This document shows, in pieces, positions 34,048 to 45,521 of a stretch of 64,000 nucleotides of DNA (position 1 is its first letter; the number at the start of each line of letters is the position of its first letter). The stretch comes from Villigracilis sp900696595 (lineage in GTDB: Bacteria > Chloroflexota > Anaerolineae > Anaerolineales > Villigracilaceae), in NCBI GenBank assembly GCA_030263615.1, contig SZPH01000005.1, forward strand, positions 1-64,000, in the 5' to 3' direction. The notes beneath the pieces are model-generated. The model worked only from the letters and a program-made list of their open reading frames with translations, was not told the DNA's origin and ran no database searches. Made by a program: the position numbers and the translations under genes.

Positions 34048-35315
34048 TGAAATCCCTTACCCGCAGGTATCCTTCAACCCGCCGCGAACGGGGGCAGGCG
34101 ATGATCCTGATCGTCTTCGGCATCATCGGCTTGATCGGCGCCGCCGCGCTCGCCGTGGACGGCACGAACGCCTTCATTGACAGCCGCCGCGCCGACACCG
34201 CCGCCTCCGCCGCCGCGCTGACAGCCGCCCTGACCCGCATCGAAGGCGGAGACTGGCGCGCCGCCGCGCTCGCCGCCGCCGCCGCGAACGGATACGACAA
34301 CAACGGCGTCTCCAACACCGTCGAATTGAACACGCCTCCGCTTGAAGGTCCCTACGCCGGAAATTCGGAATACATCGAAGTGATTCTCACCTCTCACCTG
34401 CGCACTTACTTCGGCGTAGTCGTTGGAATCCCGACCGTCACCAGCGTTGCGCGCGCCATCGCGCAATCGAAGCCCTCGGAAATGGGCGAAATGTTCCCCG
34501 GCTACGCGCTGGTCAGTCTCGCGCCGAAATCGAAATGCGAGGTTCACCGCGCCTTCTCGATCCATAGCGAAGCCACCATCAACCTGTACGGCGGCGGCAT
34601 CTTCGTCAACTCGAACAACCCCAACTGCGCCCTGATGTCGTACGGAAGCGGCAGCATCCGCATCCGCGACGCCAGCCGCATCACCGTGGTCGGCGGCGCG
34701 GACATCCAAAAGCCAAAACTCATCACGCCCTTTCCGGTGGACGAAGGCAAGGCGCCCATTCCGTATCCCCCGCCCTATAAACTGCCGCAAGTCGGATGCG
34801 GCTCGAAGGTGGCAACCCCCGATTTCGAAAGCGGGACGATGACGCCCGGCGTTTACGAGGACGGCGTTTTCCCGCCGGAGGGGATCAAATACCTCGAACC
34901 CGGCGCATACTGCCTCCGGGACGATTTCATCCTCAAAGAAGGGCAATTCCTCGAGGGAAAGAGCGTCACCTTCGTGATGGAAGACGGAAACATCCGCTTC
35001 AGCGGTTACGCGGAGTTCGACCTGAGCGCGCCGACGAGCGGACGTAATGACGGTTTGCTGATTTACATGCCCAGCGACAATTGGGGCATCATCAACCTGA
35101 ACGGCAGCGACACTTCCGTAATGCGCGGGACCGTCCTTGCCCTGCACGGCGCCTTGCGCATCAACGGGCTGGACGCCCTCAAGGGCGGCGCCTATCACAG
35201 CCAGATGATCGCCTACACCATCGAAGTCAACAGCACGGACAATATCGAAATCCAATACAAGGACGAAGACAACTGGGATACCCTCACCATGCCCGAGGTG
35301 ATCCTGATCAAATAG
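34038..35315 (+). CDS. TadG-like protein (Flp pilus-assembly type) with large ectodomain
   Basis: The protein of 425 residues (or 422 from ATG 34047) has the TadG N-terminal motif RERGQAMILIVFGIIGLIGAAALAVDGTNAF with one membrane helix, then an Ala-rich helix and an ectodomain of about 300 residues with repeated glycine-rich beta segments (INLYGGGIFVNSN, SGSIRIRDASRITVVGGADI, NIRFSGYAEFDLSA), suggestive of a beta-helix. It overlaps the preceding gene by 3-10 nt, which implies coupling. The function is unknown beyond surface location. Confidence 0.85.
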   Translation: MQIMKSLTRRYPSTRRERGQAMILIVFGIIGLIGAAALAVDGTNAFIDSRRADTAASAAALTAALTRIEGGDWRAAALAAAAANGYDNNGVSNTVELNTPPLEGPYAGNSEYIEVILTSHLRTYFGVVVGIPTVTSVARAIAQSKPSEMGEMFPGYALVSLAPKSKCEVHRAFSIHSEATINLYGGGIFVNSNNPNCALMSYGSGSIRIRDASRITVVGGADIQKPKLITPFPVDEGKAPIPYPPPYKLPQVGCGSKVATPDFESGTMTPGVYEDGVFPPEGIKYLEPGAYCLRDDFILKEGQFLEGKSVTFVMEDGNIRFSGYAEFDLSAPTSGRNDGLLIYMPSDNWGIINLNGSDTSVMRGTVLALHGALRINGLDALKGGAYHSQMIAYTIEVNSTDNIEIQYKDEDNWDTLTMPEVILIK

Positions 35316-35436
35316 GTTCGCCGCCCGCCCAGCCGAATCCCAGTCCAAATAACATTACAGCGCAAGGTCGCGCTCAAAGCCGCCGCCCTGCGCAAAGCCC
35401 TCTGTAGGCGGTCGCGCGTCACACGGCAAGCCCGGC

Positions 35437-35458
35437 GCCGAGGACGGCGCTGGGAGCA
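35437..35458. repeat. CGCCGAGGACGGCG palindromic element
   Basis: The dyad GGCGCCGAGGACGGCGCTG is the inverse of the copy at 1834-1850 (CAGCGCCGTCCTCGGCGC). Confidence 0.8.
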
Positions 35459-35523
35459 ACTTTGAAACGCCCCTCCGACCAATAACGCTTACAGAAATGA
35501 AAGTATTGCAATTTTTTTGCATA

Positions 35524-35552
35524 TTGTTGCCGATTGAGAAGTGATATATAAT
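35524..35552 (+). promoter_or_regulatory. Promoter of the second half of the TadE/TadG locus
   Basis: TTGTTG (35524-35529) and TATAAT (35547-35552) are 17 bp apart. The transcript would have a leader of about 110 nt before ATG 35669. Confidence 0.55.
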
Positions 35553-35668
35553 CGAACGAAAAGGCTTCTGGCTGGCGATCTCGAACATCATCCCCGACAA
35601 ATTCAAACTGACAGGTCGTTTTCAGCGCGGTGGGCGTCGCCCGCCTTATTCGAGCCGGAGAGACGGTA

Positions 35669-36361
35669 ATGACTGGATCGCGCATCGGAAAGAATCCCAA
35701 TATTGAACCCAAACGGCTGCGCCGTAACGGGCAGAGCATGGTGGAGTTTGCCATCACCCTGCCTATTATCATCCTGCTGTTCACCGGGATGGTCGAGTTT
35801 GGGTTCATGCTCAACACCTATCTTTCGGTGCAAGACGCAGTGCGCGCGACGGCGCGCCGGTTCAGCACGGTGAACCCCTCGTTGGATGAAAATGACGGAA
35901 ATGCCGATCTGCTTTTTTTCGACAACGCCGCCGAGTATGCCATTGACCTACTCGCCCCCGCAGGCGACCCGCAATCGCGGCAAATCGTGCTGGAAGACGG
36001 GCGTGATAACATCCTCATATCCCTTATCGGGGTCGAGGTGGACGAGGACACCGACCCCGTTTCGGTTGTTTCCGTAACGCGCCATTCCGAGGGTGAATAC
36101 TACAGGTATTTCGACCAAGAATCTTCCACCAACCCGCCTACCGCCTACTCCGACTCCAGCATTGAAGCCTTTTTGACCGCAAACGGCGCCGAACCGTCCG
36201 ATTCAGGGTTGCTGATCGTCGAAATCTATTATGGTTACGAAGGCACCCTGAACCTGCCGTGGACGCAACCGTTTTTTTCCCCGGATGATCCCGCCATGCT
36301 GTATGTCTCAGCCGTCATGCCGACCATTTATACAAAACCTTTAGACCAAGCCATCCCGTGA
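35669..36361 (+). CDS. TadE-like protein
   Basis: The 230-residue protein has the TadE helix GQSMVEFAITLPIIILLFTGMVEFG and an acidic ectodomain of about 180 residues. It resembles the TadE proteins upstream but lacks a Thr/Pro stalk. The start ATG 35669 has only a weak GGAGAG upstream; earlier in-frame codons are not supported. It begins the second TadE-TadG set of the locus, 14 bp before the VWA gene. Confidence 0.88.
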   Translation: MTGSRIGKNPNIEPKRLRRNGQSMVEFAITLPIIILLFTGMVEFGFMLNTYLSVQDAVRATARRFSTVNPSLDENDGNADLLFFDNAAEYAIDLLAPAGDPQSRQIVLEDGRDNILISLIGVEVDEDTDPVSVVSVTRHSEGEYYRYFDQESSTNPPTAYSDSSIEAFLTANGAEPSDSGLLIVEIYYGYEGTLNLPWTQPFFSPDDPAMLYVSAVMPTIYTKPLDQAIP

Positions 36362-36374
36362 AGAGATATAGACT

Positions 36375-38048
36375 ATGAAACAGTCCAGCGAGAAAATTCG
36401 TTCAAGAAGGTCGGAACGCGGACAGGCGATCGTATTGATCGCGGCCGGGTTCATTGGGCTTGTCGCCATGGTCGGGCTGGTAACCGACACAGGCTTGGTG
36501 TTGATCGAATACGGGAAGCTCAAGCGCAGCGTCGACTCAGCCGCAGTCGCGGCCGCCCAGGAATTCCGGCCGGACCCGGATACGGGCAACTTGAACATGG
36601 ATGCAATGGTAAACGCCGCCCGTAGTTTCCTGCTGATCAACCAGATCGAAAACGTCAGGGACGTCGTCATCCATACCTGCGAGGATACCGGCGAAGACCG
36701 CCCGGACTTGTGCAACCCCGACCCGGAAGGCAACCCGATCGCAAACAGAAAACTGGTGGAAGTGACCGCCAAGTCGGACGTGGGGTTGGCTTTCCTGCGG
36801 GTTCTTGGAATTAACAGCGTGGAACTCACAGTCACCTCCATCGGCGAAGCATCCACCATTGATCTTGTTTTATTGATAGACACCTCCGGCTCCATGGCTT
36901 ACGAGACCAGCGGAGCGCTCAACGGGGCGGACCCCGGCGACGACCCCCGGATATGCAACGCCGCCCAGGCAGACTCGGACTTGGACGGCGACCTGGACCC
37001 GGGTACCTGCCAGCCGATGAGAGCGGTCCAGAATGTAGCCCTTGACTTCGTAGACTCTCTGATCTATTTTGGTTATGACAGGGTTTCAATCATTACGATG
37101 ACCCAGCAAGCCGCAGATATATCGGACGCTGTCGAGCGCGACCCGACCGTAGTGTTGCCCCTCGAGTTTGACGAAAACTCCATTCTTTTTCACCTCGATA
37201 ACTTGAAAGTTTTCCAACCCCGCATTTGCGATGGCTCGAACCTTCCCGGCGAATGTTTACAATATATAAGCGGCACATACAACAAGCCATATTGTGAAAT
37301 CTATGAAAGCGCCATCGGACATTCCGACCCCGGGGTAAGGGCAACCGCCGATCCGTCCTCCTGTCCTTCCAGTAATATCGGCGGCATGCTTGCGCTGGCG
37401 CAAAACGTCTTTTCCGGCACTGCAAGCCCGGACCCAAACAGTCAACCGCGTGCGGATTCCCTGTGGGTGACGGTGTTGCTCGCCAGCGGTCCGGCAAACG
37501 CAAGCACCCCCAGCCCCGCCGATGTTGACGATTATCCGTACGGTTATTGCCCGCAAAACACCTGGTTGTTCTTCCTCATGCCGGATCCGAAACCGAAATG
37601 GTGCCGCGACGCTTATCCCAGTAATGAAAGAAGCGCCGCTTCTCCGCTGGTTTCCTACGAAAACCCGATCAGTCATGAACTGATGGATATTTCAGAATAC
37701 GATGCGGAAGACTACGCTCGCGACATGGCAGACGGTCTGGCTGCCCTTAAAACCAGAACCGGCGTTACAATCTACACGATCGGTTTGGGCGAAAATGTGG
37801 GAACTATCCAAGCAAACGGTTCCCCGGCAGTCACCTGTGAGGTGGAGGTAGTGGATGCCATGGGCGTGGTTTCCACCCGCCAATGCGGAGAGGCGGAATA
37901 TCTGTTGAGCTACATCGCGCGGGACGCTGGCGACGCATGGCTTCCAACAATCAATCACGGCGACTATTTCTATGCGCCGACCGACGCTTACCTGCGCAAT
38001 ATCTTCGAGATCATCGCGCAAAACATCGCGACAAAAATCTCCCAGTAA
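36375..38048 (+). CDS. TadG-like protein with von Willebrand factor A domain
   Basis: The 557-residue protein has the TadG N-terminal motif ERGQAIVLIAAGFIGLVAMVGLVTDTG and membrane helix, then a VWA domain whose metal-ion site begins IDLVLLIDTSGSMAYE (around residue 165-180). Insertions rich in Cys and Asp interrupt the fold. The MIDAS aspartate and serines are intact, so divalent-metal-dependent adhesion or protein binding is plausible. It is immediately downstream of a TadE gene and upstream of the stalked TadE. Confidence 0.9.
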   Translation: MKQSSEKIRSRRSERGQAIVLIAAGFIGLVAMVGLVTDTGLVLIEYGKLKRSVDSAAVAAAQEFRPDPDTGNLNMDAMVNAARSFLLINQIENVRDVVIHTCEDTGEDRPDLCNPDPEGNPIANRKLVEVTAKSDVGLAFLRVLGINSVELTVTSIGEASTIDLVLLIDTSGSMAYETSGALNGADPGDDPRICNAAQADSDLDGDLDPGTCQPMRAVQNVALDFVDSLIYFGYDRVSIITMTQQAADISDAVERDPTVVLPLEFDENSILFHLDNLKVFQPRICDGSNLPGECLQYISGTYNKPYCEIYESAIGHSDPGVRATADPSSCPSSNIGGMLALAQNVFSGTASPDPNSQPRADSLWVTVLLASGPANASTPSPADVDDYPYGYCPQNTWLFFLMPDPKPKWCRDAYPSNERSAASPLVSYENPISHELMDISEYDAEDYARDMADGLAALKTRTGVTIYTIGLGENVGTIQANGSPAVTCEVEVVDAMGVVSTRQCGEAEYLLSYIARDAGDAWLPTINHGDYFYAPTDAYLRNIFEIIAQNIATKISQ

Positions 38049-38089
38049 CGGAAACCGACGGTTTCGTTGATCTTTATGGAGTTATCCTT

Positions 38090-39670
<1,581 letters not shown>

Positions 39671-39702
39671 ACGGGTTGAAAAAAAGCCCGACCAAGAAAA
39701 GG

Positions 39703-39737
39703 CAAACAAACGCCAGCCCGCGGGCTGGCGTTTGTTG
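39703..39737. terminator. Strong palindromic terminator at the end of the Tad locus
   Basis: A perfect inverted repeat, ACAAACGCCAGCCCG and its complement, ends in TTTGTTG, 33 bp after the stop codon. Confidence 0.85.
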
Positions 39738-39757
39738 TATCTTCTCGAAAAAAAAGA

Positions 39758-39846
39758 CATTATTTCTTGGACGCAGACAAGCGCGGAAAACGCGGATTTT
39801 CTGCTCTTTTATCAGCGTAAATCCGCATTCATCTGCGTCCGACAAA
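39758..39846. repeat. Dispersed repeat copy 2 (inverted relative to copy at 1-88)
   Basis: The reverse complement nearly matches bases 1-88 over about 83 bp (cgcggattttctgctcttttatcagcg pairs with the same block in the first copy). A degenerate foldback at about 39935-40020 (cacggatttcacgg, aaatccgt) follows directly. Confidence 0.88.
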
Positions 39847-40144
39847 AGAACTTTGACTTATACAGATATTGCTTTGCGTTTTGAGCAGTTCGAAAAATCT
39901 TCGGGACTCATGTGTAAAAAATGCGTCGTCGCCTTGGACACGGATTTCACGGACAACCCGGACAAAACACGGATTTTTTGAATTCCTTCCGTGAGATTCC
40001 GTGAAATCCGTCTTATCCGTGTACCGAATCACGGCAAGTCCTAAAGACCTTCGTTTAATATCGAGAAGATGCAGTTTGTTTACGGTATAATCCGCCCGTC
40101 GTTTGAAAGGAGGCTTGCACAAAAAAATCCATACCGGGAAAGAC
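39847..40144. other. Upstream region of glmS with foldback and -10 box
   Basis: This stretch has no gene. It contains the foldback repeat at 39935-40020 and TATAAT at 40086-40091, the likely -10 element for the glmS transcript, about 54 nt before the predicted ribozyme cleavage site. No good -35 box is visible. Confidence 0.6.
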
Positions 40145-40370
40145 AGCGCATGGACCCCGCAGATCGCGGGGTTGACGAGGATGAAGGTTCTCCATTGCAA
40201 AATGGAGCTAAAGACGCCGCGGCGTCTGAAAATCGAAAGATCAGCGGAAGCCTTCCGGGTCCGCCGCGACCCGTCCATCTTTCCCTCCAAAGTTGAAACC
40301 TTGATTGCAAAGCCCGCGGGCGACCGCGGAGTCAAAGGTCAAGGCGCGGAAAAAACTCACGAGACGGGCA
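40145..40370 (+). ncRNA. glmS ribozyme/riboswitch with an inserted two-hairpin segment
   Basis: The leader of glmS matches the glmS self-cleaving ribozyme. A-1/G1 is at 40145/40146 (AGCGC). P1 is CCCCGC/GCGGGG (40155-40171), followed by GUUGACGAGG (40171-40180). P2.1 is GAAGG (40183-40187) with CCUUC (40251-40255), then UCGAA (40233-40237) and GCGGAAGCC. P3 is CGGGUC/GACCCG (40256-40273). P4 is CCUUGA (40299-40304) with UCAAGG (40339-40344). P4.1 is CCGCGG/CCGCGG with a GCGA loop (40314-40329). Between GGUU and UCGAA, where known examples have 1-2 nt, about 42 nt form two hairpins (40190-40207 and 40212-40227). GlcN6P should trigger cleavage and lower glmS expression. Confidence 0.88.
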
Positions 40371-40437
40371 ATCAGGCGTCGGTTAAGTCCGAAGCGTCTG
40401 GTCTTCGTCTCGCAAACAAAACTGGAGGAATCCCATC

Positions 40438-42279
<1,842 letters not shown>

Positions 42280-42501
42280 CAGTAGGGGCGACCAATCATG
42301 CAAGGCGCTGTTGCGCCAAAGCAGGGTCGCCCTGTGAATTTAACGCAAAGCCGCCAGGTCGCAAAGATTCAAGGGTTTTCCTTTGCGTCTTTGCGACCTG
42401 GCGTTAAGAATTTCATTCGCTAAACGCGTAAATTCTTTTCCGCGTTTAGCATAGTTCGCACGACTCGCCCGCGAAACCTAATTTCGAGGCGAGTCGTGTC
42501 T
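42280..42501. repeat. Inverted repeats between glmS and the FabH-like gene
   Basis: Three foldbacks lie between convergent genes. CGCCAGGTCGCAAAG (42352-42366) pairs perfectly with CTTTGCGACCTGGCG (42389-42403). TAAACGCG pairs with CGCGTTTA (42421-42448). CACGACTCGCC (42459-42469) pairs with GGCGAGTCGTG (42488-42498). The last could terminate either gene. Confidence 0.85.
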
Positions 42502-43743
42502 TTATTCTCCCATTGCAACCGCCATCACATCGTAATACGTTCCCGCCCCAAAACCGTCGAACAAAATATGGTCGCCAAGGTTGATTTCCGGCAGTTTGCG
42601 CAGGAAGGCAATGATATTCGACGCCGCGCTGACGTTGCCGAAGTCGCTCAGCAGCCAGGGCATGGGGAATTCGACGCCCAATTTGGAAAGATGTTTGGCT
42701 TTGAGGGCATTGATCTTGTAATTGGCGTGATGCACGATGCCCATTGTGATGGATTTTCCGGTCTCTCCCATCCGCTCCATAAGAGATTGGTATTCGCGGT
42801 AGACGTCCTCCACCACCTGCACGCCGTTTCGGACGAACAACTTCACCATGCCCATCAAGCCCGCCATCTCGACCGATTCGCCGTTGCGGGGTTCGTTCAT
42901 CAGCCCGGCGATCCGCACTTCGTTTTCCAGTTCGCGGGTAACGTCCAACAACGAGGCCTCCGCTTTCAAGCCGGAATGTGGGTACTCCATCTTGACCGCC
43001 AGCAATCCTTCCGCGTCGTAGGTTTCATAACTTTTCCCGACCAGGAAGCGCATCGTCTCGCCGGGGATCACGCCGATGGCGCCCATGCCGTTCCCGAACA
43101 ATTGAAGGGCGTTCTTGTCCGTGGTGCGGCAGGTGATGCGACTCAAGCCTTCGATGCCGCCAACCAGAACCTTTTTGCCGCGCAGATGCTCCGCGATGTT
43201 CAACCCTCCGGGTTGGGAAAGGACTGGGTTGAGCGCCAGGTGCAGGGCGCCCATAGAGCCGTCGCAGGCTTTATGGACGGACACCTTCAAAGCCGATTCA
43301 GGGATCCCGGCCATGCGCGAGATTTGCCGGATGTAGTCCAATGAGATCGGTCCGGTCATGCCGATCAGCACGCCCGCGATCTCAGCCGCATCCCAGCCGC
43401 AGGTCTCGATGGTTTTCTTCAACAGGCGCGCGCCAACCTCCAACTCCAGTCGCATGTCGTCAGCCTGGTTGAGTTTTGGAACATGCTGGCGATAATTGAA
43501 ACCGAGTTCCGCCAGATTCAAAACATCGTCCGCCTCCAAATGCCTGCCGTTGCGTTCCGCGATAAAAGACGGCAGGGCTTCGTTGCCATAACTCTGCCCC
43601 CACGAACCGTAAACGCCTCCGATCCCAAGCCGGGGGTTGAATACTCCTTCCAAACCGAGCGGCACGCCGGGACCCACCGGAATGACGGACTTCTCGACAT
43701 TGGGGCGCTCGTAAAACGAGGATGGAACAGGCATATCAGGCAT
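42502..43743 (-). CDS. FabH-like 3-oxoacyl-ACP synthase III family protein
   Basis: The 413-residue thiolase-fold enzyme keeps the FabH catalytic triad: Cys160 in VSVHKACDGSMGAL, His in MGIVHHANYKINAL (about 338) and Asn370 in GNVSAASNI. It is about 100 residues longer than housekeeping FabH, mainly at the N-terminus (VFNPRLGIGGVYGSWGQSYGNE) and between Cys and His. It could prime a special lipid, polyketide or HMG-type condensation; the substrate is not deducible. The start ATG 43743 follows AAAGGAG. It lies 100 bp downstream of, and on the same strand as, the Fe-S regulator gene. Confidence 0.85.
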   Translation of the reverse strand: MPDMPVPSSFYERPNVEKSVIPVGPGVPLGLEGVFNPRLGIGGVYGSWGQSYGNEALPSFIAERNGRHLEADDVLNLAELGFNYRQHVPKLNQADDMRLELEVGARLLKKTIETCGWDAAEIAGVLIGMTGPISLDYIRQISRMAGIPESALKVSVHKACDGSMGALHLALNPVLSQPGGLNIAEHLRGKKVLVGGIEGLSRITCRTTDKNALQLFGNGMGAIGVIPGETMRFLVGKSYETYDAEGLLAVKMEYPHSGLKAEASLLDVTRELENEVRIAGLMNEPRNGESVEMAGLMGMVKLFVRNGVQVVEDVYREYQSLMERMGETGKSITMGIVHHANYKINALKAKHLSKLGVEFPMPWLLSDFGNVSAASNIIAFLRKLPEINLGDHILFDGFGAGTYYDVMAVAMGE

Positions 43744-43843
43744 GGAAATCGCTCCTTTGGGGGTAGGAACACCTTTCAGCCAAAAAAGATTTGGGCGCGG
43801 CTCGTTGGCGAAGCGGCGCAGGAAAAATCTTCCAAGCGATTCT

Positions 43844-44425
43844 TCAGGCAATTTCGAATACAAAAGGGCACGAGCCCTGAATCGATTCGCCGCGTCGAAT
43901 CGGAGTCACCTTTCGCGCGACGGCGTTTTTTAACAGGGCTTCATCCATTTTACAGAGTTCCGGGCGCGCGGCGGCCGCCTTTGCGTAGGGACAACGCCCA
44001 AAGGTCACGCGCGGTCCGCCCGCCCCCGCCTCCCAGCGGGCTTGATAATGCATCTCGTTCAATTTTTCGACGAGCAATGTCAGACGCTTATTGATGGAGT
44101 AGTTTGCAAATTGTTTCTCATCCAAAAGATGATGAGCCGTCGCTTCCATGCTGACCTTTGAGCCTGTCTGCGCCAAAAGAGCCTGAACCAACGCCGGAAA
44201 GTTGTCTCCCAACGCCGCCTGCGAGAGCGAATACAGTTTCTCGGGCCTGCCCCTCCCCTGGCGGTTGCGGGCGACGCTCGTCTCCACACGCCCATCCGAA
44301 CACAACACCGATAAATGATGCCGCGCGTTCGGCGCGGAAAGTTTCAACGCGCGCGCAATCTCCCGCGCCGACGCTGAACGGGTCTTTTTGAGGTGGGCGA
44401 GAATTTTTTGACGGGAGGTTGTCAT
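43844..44425 (-). CDS. SufR-like Fe-S cluster transcriptional regulator
   Basis: The 193-residue protein has an N-terminal winged HTH (SRQKILAHLKKTRSASAREIARAL...PNARHHLSVL) and a C-terminal domain with three conserved cysteines, C145 (GRCPYAK), C158 (PELCKMD) and C186 (GSCPF). This Cys arrangement is that of SufR, where an Fe-S cluster controls DNA binding. In cyanobacteria and actinobacteria SufR represses suf operons; no suf genes are here. Possible targets are the adjacent FabH-like gene or the divergent iscX-nuo operon. The start ATG 44425 is preferred over TTG 44440. Confidence 0.85.
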   Translation of the reverse strand: MTTSRQKILAHLKKTRSASAREIARALKLSAPNARHHLSVLCSDGRVETSVARNRQGRGRPEKLYSLSQAALGDNFPALVQALLAQTGSKVSMEATAHHLLDEKQFANYSINKRLTLLVEKLNEMHYQARWEAGAGGPRVTFGRCPYAKAAAARPELCKMDEALLKNAVARKVTPIRRGESIQGSCPFVFEIA

Positions 44426-44631
44426 AATCTCTTGCGCCAATGGGCGAGCCCGCTTGAGCGGGCTTCGTAGGAAGAGCGCGGGGGTTCATCCCCGCGCGGA
44501 TCTGCAGTGGAGGAAAAACTCCCAGAAAACCGAAACAAGCCCAAGTACGGGTAAGAAGCGGGGAGTGTCACCAGTTGGAAGTGATTATACTCACCTTTCC
44601 ATTTTTACAAATATATTTTTACATAATTCCG

Positions 44632-44659
44632 TTGACGTATCCCGCCCAAATGCTATAAT
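44632..44659 (+). promoter_or_regulatory. Promoter of the iscX-nuo operon
   Basis: TTGACG (44632-44637), a 16-bp spacer and extended -10 TGCTATAAT (44651-44659) precede ATG 44678. The leader would be only about 12 nt. It is divergent from the SufR-like gene, so it is a candidate for regulation by that protein. Confidence 0.72.
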
Positions 44660-44677
44660 CGGCAAGGTTTTCCGCTG

Positions 44678-44890
44678 ATGACCCTAACCTGGGAATCCAC
44701 TTACGCCATCGCGCTCGAACTTCGCCGCAAATATCGCGATATAAATCTCGAAGAAGTAACGCTGGGGCAAATCTACAAATGGACGCTCGAACTGCCGGAC
44801 TTCGAAGACGACCCGGCTCTCGCGAACGACGACATTCTTTACGCAATCTATCAGGACTGGTACGAGGAGCAACTATATGGAAGAAAATAA
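44678..44890 (+). CDS. iscX: IscX-like Fe-S assembly protein
   Basis: The 70-residue acidic protein aligns with E. coli IscX along its length: LTWESTYAIALEL (LxW-x-D), IYKWTLELPDFEDDP (WICDLEDFDDDP in E. coli), ANDDILYAIYQDWYEEQ. IscX binds iron and the cysteine desulfurase to tune Fe-S assembly. Here it heads the nuo operon and overlaps nuoB by 14 nt, an arrangement that implies supply of clusters to the Nuo subunits. Confidence 0.85.
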   Translation: MTLTWESTYAIALELRRKYRDINLEEVTLGQIYKWTLELPDFEDDPALANDDILYAIYQDWYEEQLYGRK

Positions 44891-45521
44891 ATACGAAGGG
44901 CTGAACCTCCCGAACTACAACATTCCGGAGGACATTCAGAATGTGGTCTCGATCACCACCCTGGACCGCCTCTACAACTGGGGGCGGCGCTGGTCGGTCT
45001 GGCCGCTGATGTTTGGGCTGGCGTGTTGCGCCATCGAAATGATCGCCGCGCAAGCCTCGCGTTACGACATGGCGCGCTTCGGCATGGAAGTCATGCGCCC
45101 CACCCCGCGCCAGGCGGATATGATGCTGGTCTCCGGCACGGTGACGAAGAAAATGCTGCCCGCGCTCATCCGCCTGTATAACCAGATGCCCGAACCGAAA
45201 TACGTCGTGGCAATGGGCGCCTGCGCCTCCAGCGGCGGCCCGTTCAAGGAAGGATACAACGTCGTCGCGGGAATTGACAAATTCCTGCCGGTGGACGTGT
45301 ACATCCCCGGCTGTCCGCCCACCCCGCAGGCATTGCTGGCCGGGATGATCAAACTGCAGGAAAAAATTGACAAACAATCCCTCAAAAAGGCGCGCTGGTA
45401 CGACGGCAAAAAGGAAGACGCCAACTACGTCCCCATGCCCATCCTCGGACCGGATTTGATTGACGTGCGCCGCGATGCGGAATTCAAAACCGTCGTCGCT
45501 CAAAAGGAAGGCGTCGCATGA
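44877..45521 (+). CDS. nuoB: NADH-quinone oxidoreductase subunit B
   Basis: The 214-residue protein carries the N2 cluster ligands: adjacent cysteines in FGLACCAIEM (C50, C51), then GACASSGG and YIPGCPPTPQALL. It is about 40 residues longer than typical NuoB, mainly at the C-terminus (ILGPDLIDVRRDAE). It sits at the quinone end of complex I. It overlaps iscX upstream and nuoCD downstream by 4 nt. Confidence 0.96.
   Translation: MEENKYEGLNLPNYNIPEDIQNVVSITTLDRLYNWGRRWSVWPLMFGLACCAIEMIAAQASRYDMARFGMEVMRPTPRQADMMLVSGTVTKKMLPALIRLYNQMPEPKYVVAMGACASSGGPFKEGYNVVAGIDKFLPVDVYIPGCPPTPQALLAGMIKLQEKIDKQSLKKARWYDGKKEDANYVPMPILGPDLIDVRRDAEFKTVVAQKEGVA

Larger units (their letters stand above)
35316..35668. 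other. Intergenic region splitting the Tad locus
   Basis: This 353-bp gap contains a CGCCGAGGACGGCG palindrome (35437-35458) and a promoter (TTGTTG 35524-35529, 17 bp, TATAAT 35547-35552) for the second half of the locus. No gene is seen. Confidence 0.75.
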
